The notes: generated from the letters alone by a model not told the origin. A DNA stretch of 6,072 nt from an uncultured Clostridia bacterium (GCA_946004305.1 CAMFZJ010000076.1:1-6072), one strand, 5' to 3'; positions 1-5,935 are shown, numbered from the stretch's first letter. Made by a program: numbers and translations.

Positions 1-1075
1 TAGGAACATAGTAGAATGTTGGAGCAATTGCTTCTGTTGGAGCTACTGTTGTAGGTGCTTCAGTTGGTTCCTCTGTGGGAGCTACTGTTGTCGGAGCTTC
101 GGTCGGTTCCTCTGTTGGAGCTTCCGTTGGCTCTGTTGTTTCAGGTTCAGAAGCCATAATCTCATATGAAAGAATCATATTGTCATAGTCATATGTAAGT
201 ACTAAACTGCCTGTTTCAGTACCTCTGAAAATCAAAGGTGTTCTTGAACTTTTTTCTACAAGCCTTACACTCCCGGGCTCTGCACCTAACTGTAAAGTTT
301 TAGAAGTCAAAGCTGAAACTGTATAGTACTTTCCTGTTGTTCCATTATAAATAGCACAAGTAGTATTAGCGCCGGTATATGGGATTATTACTGAATATGT
401 ACCGTCATTGTTGTTTGTAAAAGGAGTATCATAATTATCAAATTGGTGACCTCCTTTTACGGAATAATCAAGATAGAGTGTATCACTAGGTGCTACATAA
501 TCTGTTGTTTCAGGCTCTGTTGGAGCTGTTGTGTAGCTAATTCCATTGTCAATATCAACATATCCGCCGGAGATAACCTTTTCAACGCTGTCATTAGCGA
601 CTATGATATTCTTGTAGTTATAAGGGTTGTTTGTTTTGTTAATATGTCCCTCATCATCATAAATGTTGCTAAGGGTTGTGGTAATATCCGCCGGGTCAAA
701 GTCAGAGCTTGTAACCTCAAAGCTAATCTGAATCATTGCAGCTCCCTTTGTAAAGTTATATACAGGAGAGGAGCTTGAGCCATTGAAAGCAACTGTTCCC
801 GGAGCATCCCCACAGTCGTGAGCTTCAAAAGAACCGGTACTTCCGTTATAAACTGTAATACAATCATCGCTCTCAATCTTCAGGCTGTCTGACGGATAGC
901 TTACGCTTCCTTCAAAAGCCTCAATTTGGGTATCTGTCTGAATAACATATTTGTACAATACAATATCCCCTACAGAATATTCTGCAGCAGAGGCCATAAC
1001 AGTAGTGCAAAGTATTGACGAAAATACTAAAAGCACTGATAAAATAAACGATAGAATTTTCTTTGTGTTTTTCAT
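1..1075 (-). CDS. Secreted multidomain protein with cohesin-like module and Pro/Thr/Glu linkers (C-terminus beyond window)
   Basis: The frame stays open for 358 codons from the ATG at 1075-1073 and leaves the window without a stop, so the gene is partial at its C-terminus. A ribosome site AGGTGGG (1089-1083) lies 7 bases before the ATG. Residues 1-31 form a clear signal peptide: a Lys-rich start, a hydrophobic core, then a VMASAA-E cleavage region. Residues 32-180 resemble cohesin-type or carbohydrate-associated beta-sandwich modules (for example SVGDIVLYKYVIQTDTQIEA, then a YPSDSLKI strand and an AAMIQISFEV strand). A short linker (182-192, TTAPTEPETT) leads to a second probably beta-rich module (193-308) that I do not recognise. 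Residues 310-353 are a Pro/Thr/Glu linker with 13-residue repeats, and FYYVP begins a third segment. The layout suggests an exported cell-surface or polysaccharide-associated protein. The cohesin assignment comes from general pattern only, and no enzyme domain is visible here. Confidence 0.8.
   Translation of the reverse strand, partial: MKNTKKILSFILSVLLVFSSILCTTVMASAAEYSVGDIVLYKYVIQTDTQIEAFEGSVSYPSDSLKIESDDCITVYNGSTGSFEAHDCGDAPGTVAFNGSSSSPVYNFTKGAAMIQISFEVTSSDFDPADITTTLSNIYDDEGHINKTNNPYNYKNIIVANDSVEKVISGGYVDIDNGISYTTAPTEPETTDYVAPSDTLYLDYSVKGGHQFDNYDTPFTNNNDGTYSVIIPYTGANTTCAIYNGTTGKYYTVSALTSKTLQLGAEPGSVRLVEKSSRTPLIFRGTETGSLVLTYDYDNMILSYEIMASEPETTEPTEAPTEEPTEAPTTVAPTEEPTEAPTTVAPTEAIAPTFYYVP
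29..121 (-). repeat. In-frame 39-bp tandem repeat coding for a Pro/Thr/Glu linker
   Basis: Two complete 39-base units (121-83 and 82-44) each encode the 13 residues APTEEPTEAPTTV, and a third unit begins at 43 with APTEA before diverging. The units differ at several synonymous positions, so this is not a very recent duplication. Such linkers separate modules in extracellular clostridial proteins, and unit number can change by slippage. Confidence 0.85.
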
Positions 1076-1116
1076 TGTTAATCCCACCTAAGCGTAATTA
1101 TAATTATACATCTACT

Positions 1117-1145
1117 ATTATACTATGTTATTGTAAATAATGCAA
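1117..1145 (-). promoter_or_regulatory. Probable sigma-A promoter for the secreted protein gene
   Basis: On the minus strand, TTGCAT (1145-1140) and a perfect TATAAT (1122-1117) are separated by exactly 17 bases. Transcription would start near 1110, giving a leader of about 35 bases that contains the AGGTGGG ribosome site. A second TATAAT (1108-1103) lies closer to the gene but has no convincing -35 partner. Confidence 0.6.
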
Positions 1146-1226
1146 ACAAATTTTCAACATTGACAGCTAATAAAAGTGAATTAATACCAAACACTTCTTT
1201 AAGAGATATATAATTTAAGATAAGAT

Positions 1227-1255
1227 TTGACAAAAACCCTGTTTCAGTTTATCCT
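1227..1255 (+). promoter_or_regulatory. Candidate promoter for the SGNH hydrolase gene
   Basis: A perfect TTGACA (1227-1232) is followed after 17 bases by TATCCT (1250-1255), a four-of-six match to the -10 consensus. The start of transcription would fall near 1262, which leaves about 29 bases before the ATG at 1291. An alternative is the perfect TATAAT at 1209-1214, which lacks a recognisable -35 element. The rest of 1076-1260 is AT-rich, with no gene or strong hairpin that I can see. Confidence 0.4.
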
Positions 1256-1290
1256 ATGTATTGATTAAGTTTATTTACAATGAGGATTTT

Positions 1291-2442
1291 ATGAACAAGA
1301 AATGGGTTTCAACTTGGGGTAACGCTACATCAATTCTTACCCGCCAATTTGAGAATTACACAAAGGATGTGACCTTGCGCTATCCTATAAAAATGATTTT
1401 TTCAGGAGATAAGCTAAGGTTTACTTTTTCAAACTATTGCGGTACAGAGCCAATTACAATTACCTGCGCTACTGTGGCAATGTCTGATGATAAGGGGATT
1501 ATAGACGAAAGCTCCGTAGCTGACATTACTTTTCAGGGCAGTAAAAGCGTTACTATAAAGAATGGAATCGAACTTAAAAGTGACCCTATTGATTTTCCTG
1601 TTAAGGCTCTTGATAATATTTCTGTAAGCCTTTATTTTGCAGATTATACAGAAACTCGCTCTGCCGTACTTATTACAGGACCTTTGTCAAAGGGACGCTA
1701 TTCTCTTGGGAACAACACCCGTTGTAAGGACTTTCCTGTTGACAAAACCAAAAACACTAACTGGTATTATTTTCTCAACAATATTGAGGTATTCACAGAT
1801 GATAAAAACAAAGCTCTCATTTGCTACGGCGACTCAATAACAGCACAGTCATGGCCTGATTATTTACAGCTAAGATGTATTGAAAAAGGCTTTAGCAATA
1901 CTTCTATTGTACGTCGTGCAGTTTGCGGAACAAGAATACTTCGTCAGTATGACTGTTTGCAGTACGACAGCTACGGGCTGAAAGGCAGCAACCGATTTTA
2001 CCGAGAGGTAAGTACAGTTGCAGGGGCTGAGGCTGTTATAATTCAGCACGGCATAAACGATATTATTCACCCTGTTGGAGTTGAAGTTAATAAATTCCGC
2101 CCTTGGAGCGAATTGCCCACAGCACAGGAGCTTATTGACGGCTTAAAGTATTATATTGAAATTGCAAGGAAACTGGGGCTTAAGGTTTACGGAGGTACTT
2201 TAATTCCTATTGAGGGTTGGAGAACCTACGCAGACTTCAGAGAGGATTTGAAAAATCAGGTAAACCATTGGATACGGACAACAAAAGACTTTGACGGCTG
2301 TATAGATTTCGACAAGGCTGTTCGTGACAGCAACAGACCCTCAAGCTTTAAAGAAGGCTTTGACAGTGGCGACCACCTCCACCCCTCTGAGACGGCATAT
2401 AAAGCAATGGCAGAGGCTGTTCCTGATTTTCTTCTTAAATAA
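1291..2442 (+). CDS. SGNH/GDSL-family hydrolase (probable esterase), cytoplasmic form
   Basis: The protein has 383 residues from the ATG at 1291. An upstream in-frame TTG (1261) would add ten residues, but it lies at the predicted transcription start. GAGGA at 1282-1286, only 4 bases ahead, favours the ATG. The N-terminal part (about 1-165, opening MNKKWVSTWGNATS) has the strand pattern of the beta-sandwich that precedes the catalytic domain in XynB-like SGNH esterases. Block I is ICYGDSIT with the nucleophile Ser182. Gly213 fits block II, HGIND gives block III with Asn256, and DHLHPS gives block V with Asp361 and His364. All four SGNH blocks are therefore present. Family members deacylate sugars, polysaccharides or lipids. 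No signal peptide is visible, so it probably acts inside the cell, perhaps on imported acylated oligosaccharides (inference). It stands alone and converges on the folate operon. Confidence 0.88.
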   Translation: MNKKWVSTWGNATSILTRQFENYTKDVTLRYPIKMIFSGDKLRFTFSNYCGTEPITITCATVAMSDDKGIIDESSVADITFQGSKSVTIKNGIELKSDPIDFPVKALDNISVSLYFADYTETRSAVLITGPLSKGRYSLGNNTRCKDFPVDKTKNTNWYYFLNNIEVFTDDKNKALICYGDSITAQSWPDYLQLRCIEKGFSNTSIVRRAVCGTRILRQYDCLQYDSYGLKGSNRFYREVSTVAGAEAVIIQHGINDIIHPVGVEVNKFRPWSELPTAQELIDGLKYYIEIARKLGLKVYGGTLIPIEGWRTYADFREDLKNQVNHWIRTTKDFDGCIDFDKAVRDSNRPSSFKEGFDSGDHLHPSETAYKAMAEAVPDFLLK

Positions 2443-2470
2443 ATTCAAGTTTTAATAAAACAGAGGCACA

Positions 2471-2537
2471 AAAAAATAAAAGGAGCTGTGAAGATTGAAG
2501 TTTAAAACTTCTTTCTTACAGCTCCTTGGTTTTTATT
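2471..2537. terminator. Two-way intrinsic terminator between convergent genes
   Basis: AAGGAGCTGT (2480-2489) pairs perfectly with ACAGCTCCTT (2518-2527). Inside it, GAAGTTT (2497-2503) faces AAACTTC (2505-2511), giving a long stem with a small bulged middle. The plus strand continues with GGTTTTTATT. The minus strand continues past the stem with TTTTATTTTTTT. It therefore fits as terminator both for the SGNH gene (stop at 2442) and for folA and the whole folate operon (stop at 2544). Confidence 0.88.
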
Positions 2538-2543
2538 ATACAA

Positions 2544-3026
2544 TTAAACTTTTCTTGTATATGTGAAATAGGTATAAGGCAGTTCCTCGTTAAACTCAGC
2601 GTCAATTCTTTTATCAAATGCCTTTTCGTCAAAATCGGGGAAATACACATCTCCGTTAATAACACTATTGATTTCAGTAATATACATTACCTGTGCATAA
2701 GGCAAAGCTTCCTTGTAAATTTCCCCGCCTCCGGAAATATAAACATCCCTGTCAGGAAACTTTTCCTTAGCTATTTTCAAAGCTTCCTCCACCGACCTTA
2801 CCGTCATACAATTTTCAAAATCAAATGTCTTTGTTTTTGACACAACAATAGTATTTCTGTTTGGTAAGGGTCTGCCTATTTCCTCGTAGGTTTTTCTGCC
2901 CATAATTACAACATTTCCCGTTGTAAGCTCCTTAAAACGTTTTTTCTCGTTTTTTAAGTTCCAAGGGATTTTTCCGTCCTTGCCAATAACTTTATTTTTT
3001 GTATATGCTGCAATCAAAGCTATCAT
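2544..3026 (-). CDS. folA: Dihydrofolate reductase
   Basis: This 160-residue protein has the usual length for bacterial DHFR (EC 1.5.1.3), which reduces dihydrofolate to tetrahydrofolate with NADPH. It opens MIALIAAYTKNKVIGKDGKI-PWN. The catalytic acid position carries Glu27 instead of the Asp of E. coli and S. aureus, as also known in some Bacillus enzymes. VIMGRKTYEEIGRPLPNR is the cofactor-binding signature and YISGGGEIY the second glycine loop. Ser98 occupies the position of S. aureus Phe98, a residue tied to trimethoprim binding, but an effect on drug response is only inference. AGGGAG (3038-3033) lies 6 bases before the ATG. It is the last gene of the operon, 15 bases after folBK, and is followed by the shared terminator. 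It makes the final product, the likely ligand class of the leader riboswitch. Confidence 0.97.
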   Translation of the reverse strand: MIALIAAYTKNKVIGKDGKIPWNLKNEKKRFKELTTGNVVIMGRKTYEEIGRPLPNRNTIVVSKTKTFDFENCMTVRSVEEALKIAKEKFPDRDVYISGGGEIYKEALPYAQVMYITEINSVINGDVYFPDFDEKAFDKRIDAEFNEELPYTYFTYTRKV

Positions 3027-3041
3027 AACTTTCTCCCTACT

Positions 3042-3860
3042 TTATCCATTAAGCTCACCTAAAAGCTGTTCAACGGTTTTGTTAAGAACAGGGTGCCTTA
3101 CATAAGGAGCAATTTCCGCCAAAGGCTCCAGAACAAACAAACGGTTGTGCATATCAATATGGGGAATATGCAATCTTTCACTATCCATTACAAAGTTATC
3201 GTAAAAAATAATATCCAAATCCAAGGTTCTGGGGCCCCAATGTGTTTCCCTTTTTCTCCCTGCTTTAGTCTCAATCTGATTTAGCAGTTCTAAAAGCCTG
3301 TCAGGACTATAGTATGTTTTTAAGCAGAGAACTCCGTTAAGAAAGTCATCTTGCTTTACGTTTCCGTAAGGCTTAGTAACAATCATAGAGGAAACCTTTT
3401 CCACTACACAGCCCTTTGTGTTTTTTAGGGTTTCTATTGCTGTGTTAATATAGCTTTCCTTGTCCCCAATATTTGAGCCTAATGCAATATATGCTGTGTG
3501 CCAATTTCTTTCCAGCTCTACAGAAGCAGTATCCAACGGCAAACCAATGGGCGCCCAAGGTTTTTTTATTTCAATCTTAACTCCGGATAAAAGCTGAAAA
3601 TTAAGCAAAAGCATTTCAGCAAGCTGTTGTGCCGCAGTTTCAATAAGCTTAAAGCAGTTGCTCTCCATAAACTCAGTAATTTTCTTACACACACAGCCAT
3701 AGTCAACAGACAGGTTTAAATCATCATCTTCTCCCGCCTTAGAAAAATCTGTATACAGCTCTGCTGATACAAGAAATTTCTGTCCCAGCTTATTTTCTTC
3801 TTCATAAACTCCGTGATTAGCATACACCTGCAAATCTCTGATTTTAATTTTATCACTCAT
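3042..3860 (-). CDS. folBK: Bifunctional dihydroneopterin aldolase / HPPK (FolB-FolK fusion)
   Basis: One 272-residue chain joins two folate enzymes. Residues 1-118 are FolB (EC 4.1.2.25), which splits 7,8-dihydroneopterin to 6-hydroxymethyl-dihydropterin. ANHGVYEEENKLGQ holds Glu22, SVDYG holds Tyr54, LIETAA holds Glu74, and KKPWAPI holds Lys100, matching the S. aureus catalytic and binding positions. Residues 121-272 are FolK (EC 2.7.6.3), which pyrophosphorylates that product. Its marks are AYIALGSNIGD, TKPYG, and WGPRTLDLDIIF with Mg-binding Asp214 and Asp216. There is almost no linker between the domains. AAGAGG (3874-3869) lies 8 bases before the ATG. The gene sits 30 bases after folP and 15 before folA. 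FolB-FolK fusions are known in Firmicutes; here the fusion puts two consecutive steps on one chain just before FolP. Confidence 0.96.
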   Translation of the reverse strand: MSDKIKIRDLQVYANHGVYEEENKLGQKFLVSAELYTDFSKAGEDDDLNLSVDYGCVCKKITEFMESNCFKLIETAAQQLAEMLLLNFQLLSGVKIEIKKPWAPIGLPLDTASVELERNWHTAYIALGSNIGDKESYINTAIETLKNTKGCVVEKVSSMIVTKPYGNVKQDDFLNGVLCLKTYYSPDRLLELLNQIETKAGRKRETHWGPRTLDLDIIFYDNFVMDSERLHIPHIDMHNRLFVLEPLAEIAPYVRHPVLNKTVEQLLGELNG

Positions 3861-3890
3861 AAGAACAGCCTCTTATCCATTTAGTAGCTT

Positions 3891-4697
3891 TTATGCCTTT
3901 ATAATAGCCTCTGCCATTTTAACTGCACGGATATTTTCCTTAACATCGTGCACTCTTACAAATCCGCAACCGCTGATAACTGCCATAACCGTTGTAGCAA
4001 GAGTACCCTCCAGCCTTTCATTAACAGGCAAGTCAAGAGTATTGCCTATTACCGACTTTCTCGAACAGCCCAAAAGTACAGGGTATCCACATTGACACAG
4101 CTTATCAAGGTGCTTTACAGCTTCCAAATTCATTTCATAGGTTTTGCCAAAACCTACTCCCGGGTCAAGTATAATCTTTTCCTTGCTGACTCCGGCATTT
4201 AAAGCAATTTCAGCACATTCCAAGGTTTCATCAATCATATCATTTACAAAATCCTTGTACACAGCTTTATCCTTATTGTGCATAAGGCAACAGACAGCAT
4301 TGCTTTCTGCAACCACCTTAGCCATTTTAGGGTCATATTTAAAGCCCCATATATCATTTACAAGGTCTGCACCTGCCTCTAAAGCCGCCTTAGCAACCTT
4401 TGACTTATAAGTATCTACAGAAATAGGAATATCGAAACGCTTACGAATTTCCTGAATTACAGGAACAACTCTTTGAATTTCCTCCTCGTCAGAAATCATT
4501 GTGTAGTTTGGCCTTGTAGATTCTCCCCCAACATCTATTATTGACGCACCCTCGCTAATCATCTGATCGGTATGACGAAGTGCGTTGTCTATACTGTTCC
4601 AGCTTCCTCCGTCAGAAAATGAGTCGGGAGTAACATTCAGTATTCCCATAACATAGGTTTTATTTTCAGTATCAAAGTTATAATTTCCTATTTTCAT
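3891..4697 (-). CDS. folP: Dihydropteroate synthase
   Basis: DHPS (EC 2.5.1.15) condenses 6-hydroxymethyl-dihydropterin pyrophosphate with p-aminobenzoate and is the sulfonamide target. The 268-residue length is normal. All signature segments are present: MGILNVTPDSFSDGG (17-31, with Asn21), IDVGGESTRP (54-63, the mobile loop that contacts pABA), ISVDT (Asp95), VNDIWG (Asn114, Asp115), LMH (138-140), ILDPGVGFGKT (Asp178, Lys185), GCSRKS (Ser212, Lys214) and RVHD (248-251). I see no insertion in the pABA loop of the kind associated with sulfonamide resistance. GGGAGA (4708-4703) lies 5 bases before the ATG, inside the 16-base gap after the HD gene. It probably shares the folE transcript and translation may be partly coupled to the gene before it. 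Confidence 0.97.
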   Translation of the reverse strand: MKIGNYNFDTENKTYVMGILNVTPDSFSDGGSWNSIDNALRHTDQMISEGASIIDVGGESTRPNYTMISDEEEIQRVVPVIQEIRKRFDIPISVDTYKSKVAKAALEAGADLVNDIWGFKYDPKMAKVVAESNAVCCLMHNKDKAVYKDFVNDMIDETLECAEIALNAGVSKEKIILDPGVGFGKTYEMNLEAVKHLDKLCQCGYPVLLGCSRKSVIGNTLDLPVNERLEGTLATTVMAVISGCGFVRVHDVKENIRAVKMAEAIIKA

Positions 4698-4713
4698 AAA
4701 TATCTCCCGCTTA

Positions 4714-5205
4714 CTAATACACTATCTCAAAATTTTTCTTGTCCTCTTGCCAATAACATTCCTTTTCTGCCTTGCAGTTAAAACACAAACGGCTCAGCTT
4801 GTCTGCTTTGTAAAGGAGCCTTCCAAGTGAATTTTCATTATTTAGCCCATTTCTGTGAGAAAGTATCGCCCCTGCAATAGCATTTACTTCTTCATCAGAA
4901 AAGCCACATTCAGCCAACACTTCCTCAGCAAATTGTGAACCGGCGTGATTATGTGGAATATTTCTTTCATACTCCATAGCCCTGCCGATATCGTGAATCA
5001 ATGCTACTGCATAAATAAGTTCCTTATTTATCCCTAGCTTTTCTTCCAAGGAAATAATATACATTATCCTTGCTGTATCAAGAAAATGCTCCATTGTGTG
5101 CCTGCAAAATTTTCTTTTCTGTTCAGCCTGTTCAATGATTTTTAACCATTTTTGATACTTACTACTTTTCAGAATAGCATTCACCCGGGGCATATGGCTA
5201 ATCAT
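4714..5205 (-). CDS. HD-domain (HDIG) phosphohydrolase embedded in the folate operon
   Basis: I place the start at the ATG 5205-5203, giving 163 residues. It overlaps the folE stop by 8 bases (ATGATTAG), with GGAGATGG (5219-5212) just ahead. A longer frame up to 5253 would overlap folE by 56 bases and is unlikely. HD-superfamily metal-binding residues are visible: His36 and His40 in RHTMEHFLDTAR, His71-Asp72 in an HDIG motif, His85 and His87 in PHNHAGS, His117 in SHR, and Asp135 in KADKLSRL. The tail has three cysteines in CFNCKAEKEC (141, 144, 150), plus Cys34 near the N-terminus. HD proteins hydrolyse phosphate esters or nucleotides with divalent metals. Position between folE and folP suggests, by inference, dephosphorylation of dihydroneopterin triphosphate, the one pterin step otherwise missing here. 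The substrate is not shown by sequence; a general nucleotidase role remains possible. No signal peptide, so cytoplasmic. Confidence 0.85.
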   Translation of the reverse strand: MISHMPRVNAILKSSKYQKWLKIIEQAEQKRKFCRHTMEHFLDTARIMYIISLEEKLGINKELIYAVALIHDIGRAMEYERNIPHNHAGSQFAEEVLAECGFSDEEVNAIAGAILSHRNGLNNENSLGRLLYKADKLSRLCFNCKAEKECYWQEDKKNFEIVY

Positions 5206-5755
5206 TTTTAACCATCTCCATAAACATTTTCTGCTTATTGAAATCGTCAGCAAAGCAACCTCTTGTACCGTAGGTTACAGTAAGGCTTCCGGGCTTTTTA
5301 ATTCCACGCATTGACATACACATATGCTCCGCCTCAATCATTACCATTACGCCCTTTGGCTTAAGGTATTTTTCCAATGCGTCTGCAATCTGACATGTTA
5401 GCTGTTCCTGAATTTGGGGACGGCGGGCATAAACTTCTACAGCTCGTGCAAGCTTGCTTAGTCCTACAACCTTGCCCTTTGGAATGTATGCAACGTGGGC
5501 TTTTCCATAAAAAGGTAAAAGATGATGCTCACAGGTTGAATAAAATGTAATATCCTTAACAAGTACAATTTCGCTGTTGTCAGCGGTGAATTGTTTTAAA
5601 AGGTGTTCCTTTGGACTTTTTCCCAGTCCTCCGTAAATTTCCTCGCACATTCTTGCAACACGGTCAGGTGTTTCCAGCAAGCCCTCTCTGTCGGGATTTT
5701 CGCCAATACCCTCAAGGAATAACCGAACCGCCTTTTTAATTTTCTCTGAATCCAT
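5198..5755 (-). CDS. folE: GTP cyclohydrolase I, type IA
   Basis: FolE (EC 3.5.4.16) opens the pathway by converting GTP to 7,8-dihydroneopterin triphosphate. The 185 residues match the usual compact bacterial form. TCEHHLLPFYGKAHVAYIP contains Cys75, His77 and His78, and EAEHMCMSMRG contains His144 and Cys146. Cys75, His78 and Cys146 match the zinc ligands of the E. coli enzyme, and His77 matches its catalytic His112. VVGLSKLARAVEVYARRPQ and QEQLT are further family marks. AGGGGG (5769-5764) lies 8 bases before the ATG and can be masked by an upstream segment in the leader RNA. First gene of the operon; its TAG stop overlaps the start of the HD gene. It is the logical point for feedback control by reduced folate. 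Confidence 0.97.
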   Translation of the reverse strand: MDSEKIKKAVRLFLEGIGENPDREGLLETPDRVARMCEEIYGGLGKSPKEHLLKQFTADNSEIVLVKDITFYSTCEHHLLPFYGKAHVAYIPKGKVVGLSKLARAVEVYARRPQIQEQLTCQIADALEKYLKPKGVMVMIEAEHMCMSMRGIKKPGSLTVTYGTRGCFADDFNKQKMFMEMVKND

Positions 5756-5761
5756 AAAAAT

Positions 5762-5800
5762 AACCCCCTACGCAGTATTCCGTACACCACACAGGAGATT
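5762..5800 (-). promoter_or_regulatory. Expression platform: hairpin that can mask the folE ribosome-binding site
   Basis: The leader segment AAUCUCCU (5800-5793) can pair over eight consecutive positions, including two G-U pairs, with AGGGGGUU (5769-5762), which contains the folE Shine-Dalgarno sequence. A small GUA/UAC stem can form within the intervening bases. No run of Ts follows, so control would be at translation start and not by termination. Pairing was done by eye. Confidence 0.6.
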
Positions 5801-5811
5801 GGTTCTATGAA

Positions 5812-5908
5812 GCAGCGGAATGCGGCTGAGAAATCGCAAGAAAAATCTTTTCGTTCCGATAACAACTTCCTGTTTACCGGACACTTAACGCTTCAAAGCC
5901 TACTCTGC
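5812..5908 (-). ncRNA. THF (tetrahydrofolate) riboswitch aptamer in the folE leader
   Basis: The 97-nt minus-strand RNA carries the conserved blocks of the THF riboswitch class (RF01831, from memory): GCAGAGUAG at the 5' end (5908-5900), GCGUUAAGUGU (5891-5881), an L3 loop AACAGGAAGUUG, GGAACGAAAAG (5857-5847) and the closing GCAUUCCGC (5823-5815). P1 forms from GCAG (5908-5905) with CUGC (5815-5812). P2 forms from GGCU (5900-5897) with AGCC (5827-5824). P3 forms from CCGGUAA (5880-5874) with UUAUCGG (5862-5856). The loop GGAA (5870-5867) is complementary to UUCC (5820-5817), as expected for the class's long-range pseudoknot. The class binds reduced folates and typically controls folE or folate transporters. 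Its place directly upstream of folE agrees. Confidence 0.92.
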
Positions 5909-5935
5909 AAATATTAATTTAAGGTTGTAAATCAA

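Noticed and set aside
443..778. Plus-strand open frame of 111 codons
   Set aside because: It lies opposite the secreted protein gene, which has a signal peptide, ribosome site and coherent modules. The predicted product is a Cys/Ile-rich shadow with no recognisable motif.
1261..1290. TTG start ten codons upstream of the SGNH ATG
   Set aside because: It lies at the predicted transcription start, whereas the ATG at 1291 has GAGGA just ahead and begins at the usual domain boundary.
2526..2840. Plus-strand frame opposite folA
   Set aside because: It starts inside the shared terminator region and is an antisense shadow of a conserved enzyme.
3948..4410. Two plus-strand frames opposite folP (3948-4202 and 4144-4410)
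   Set aside because: Both are antisense shadows of a fully conserved folP and have no supporting ribosome site or family.
5206..5253. Longer N-terminus for the HD protein, starting at 5253
   Set aside because: It would overlap folE by 56 bases and adds residues with no family resemblance. The ATG at 5205 has a nearby ribosome site and a short overlap.
5596..5865. Minus-strand 89-codon frame overlapping the folE start and the riboswitch
   Set aside because: It runs through structured leader RNA and out of frame into folE. The product is Arg/Cys-rich with no motif.
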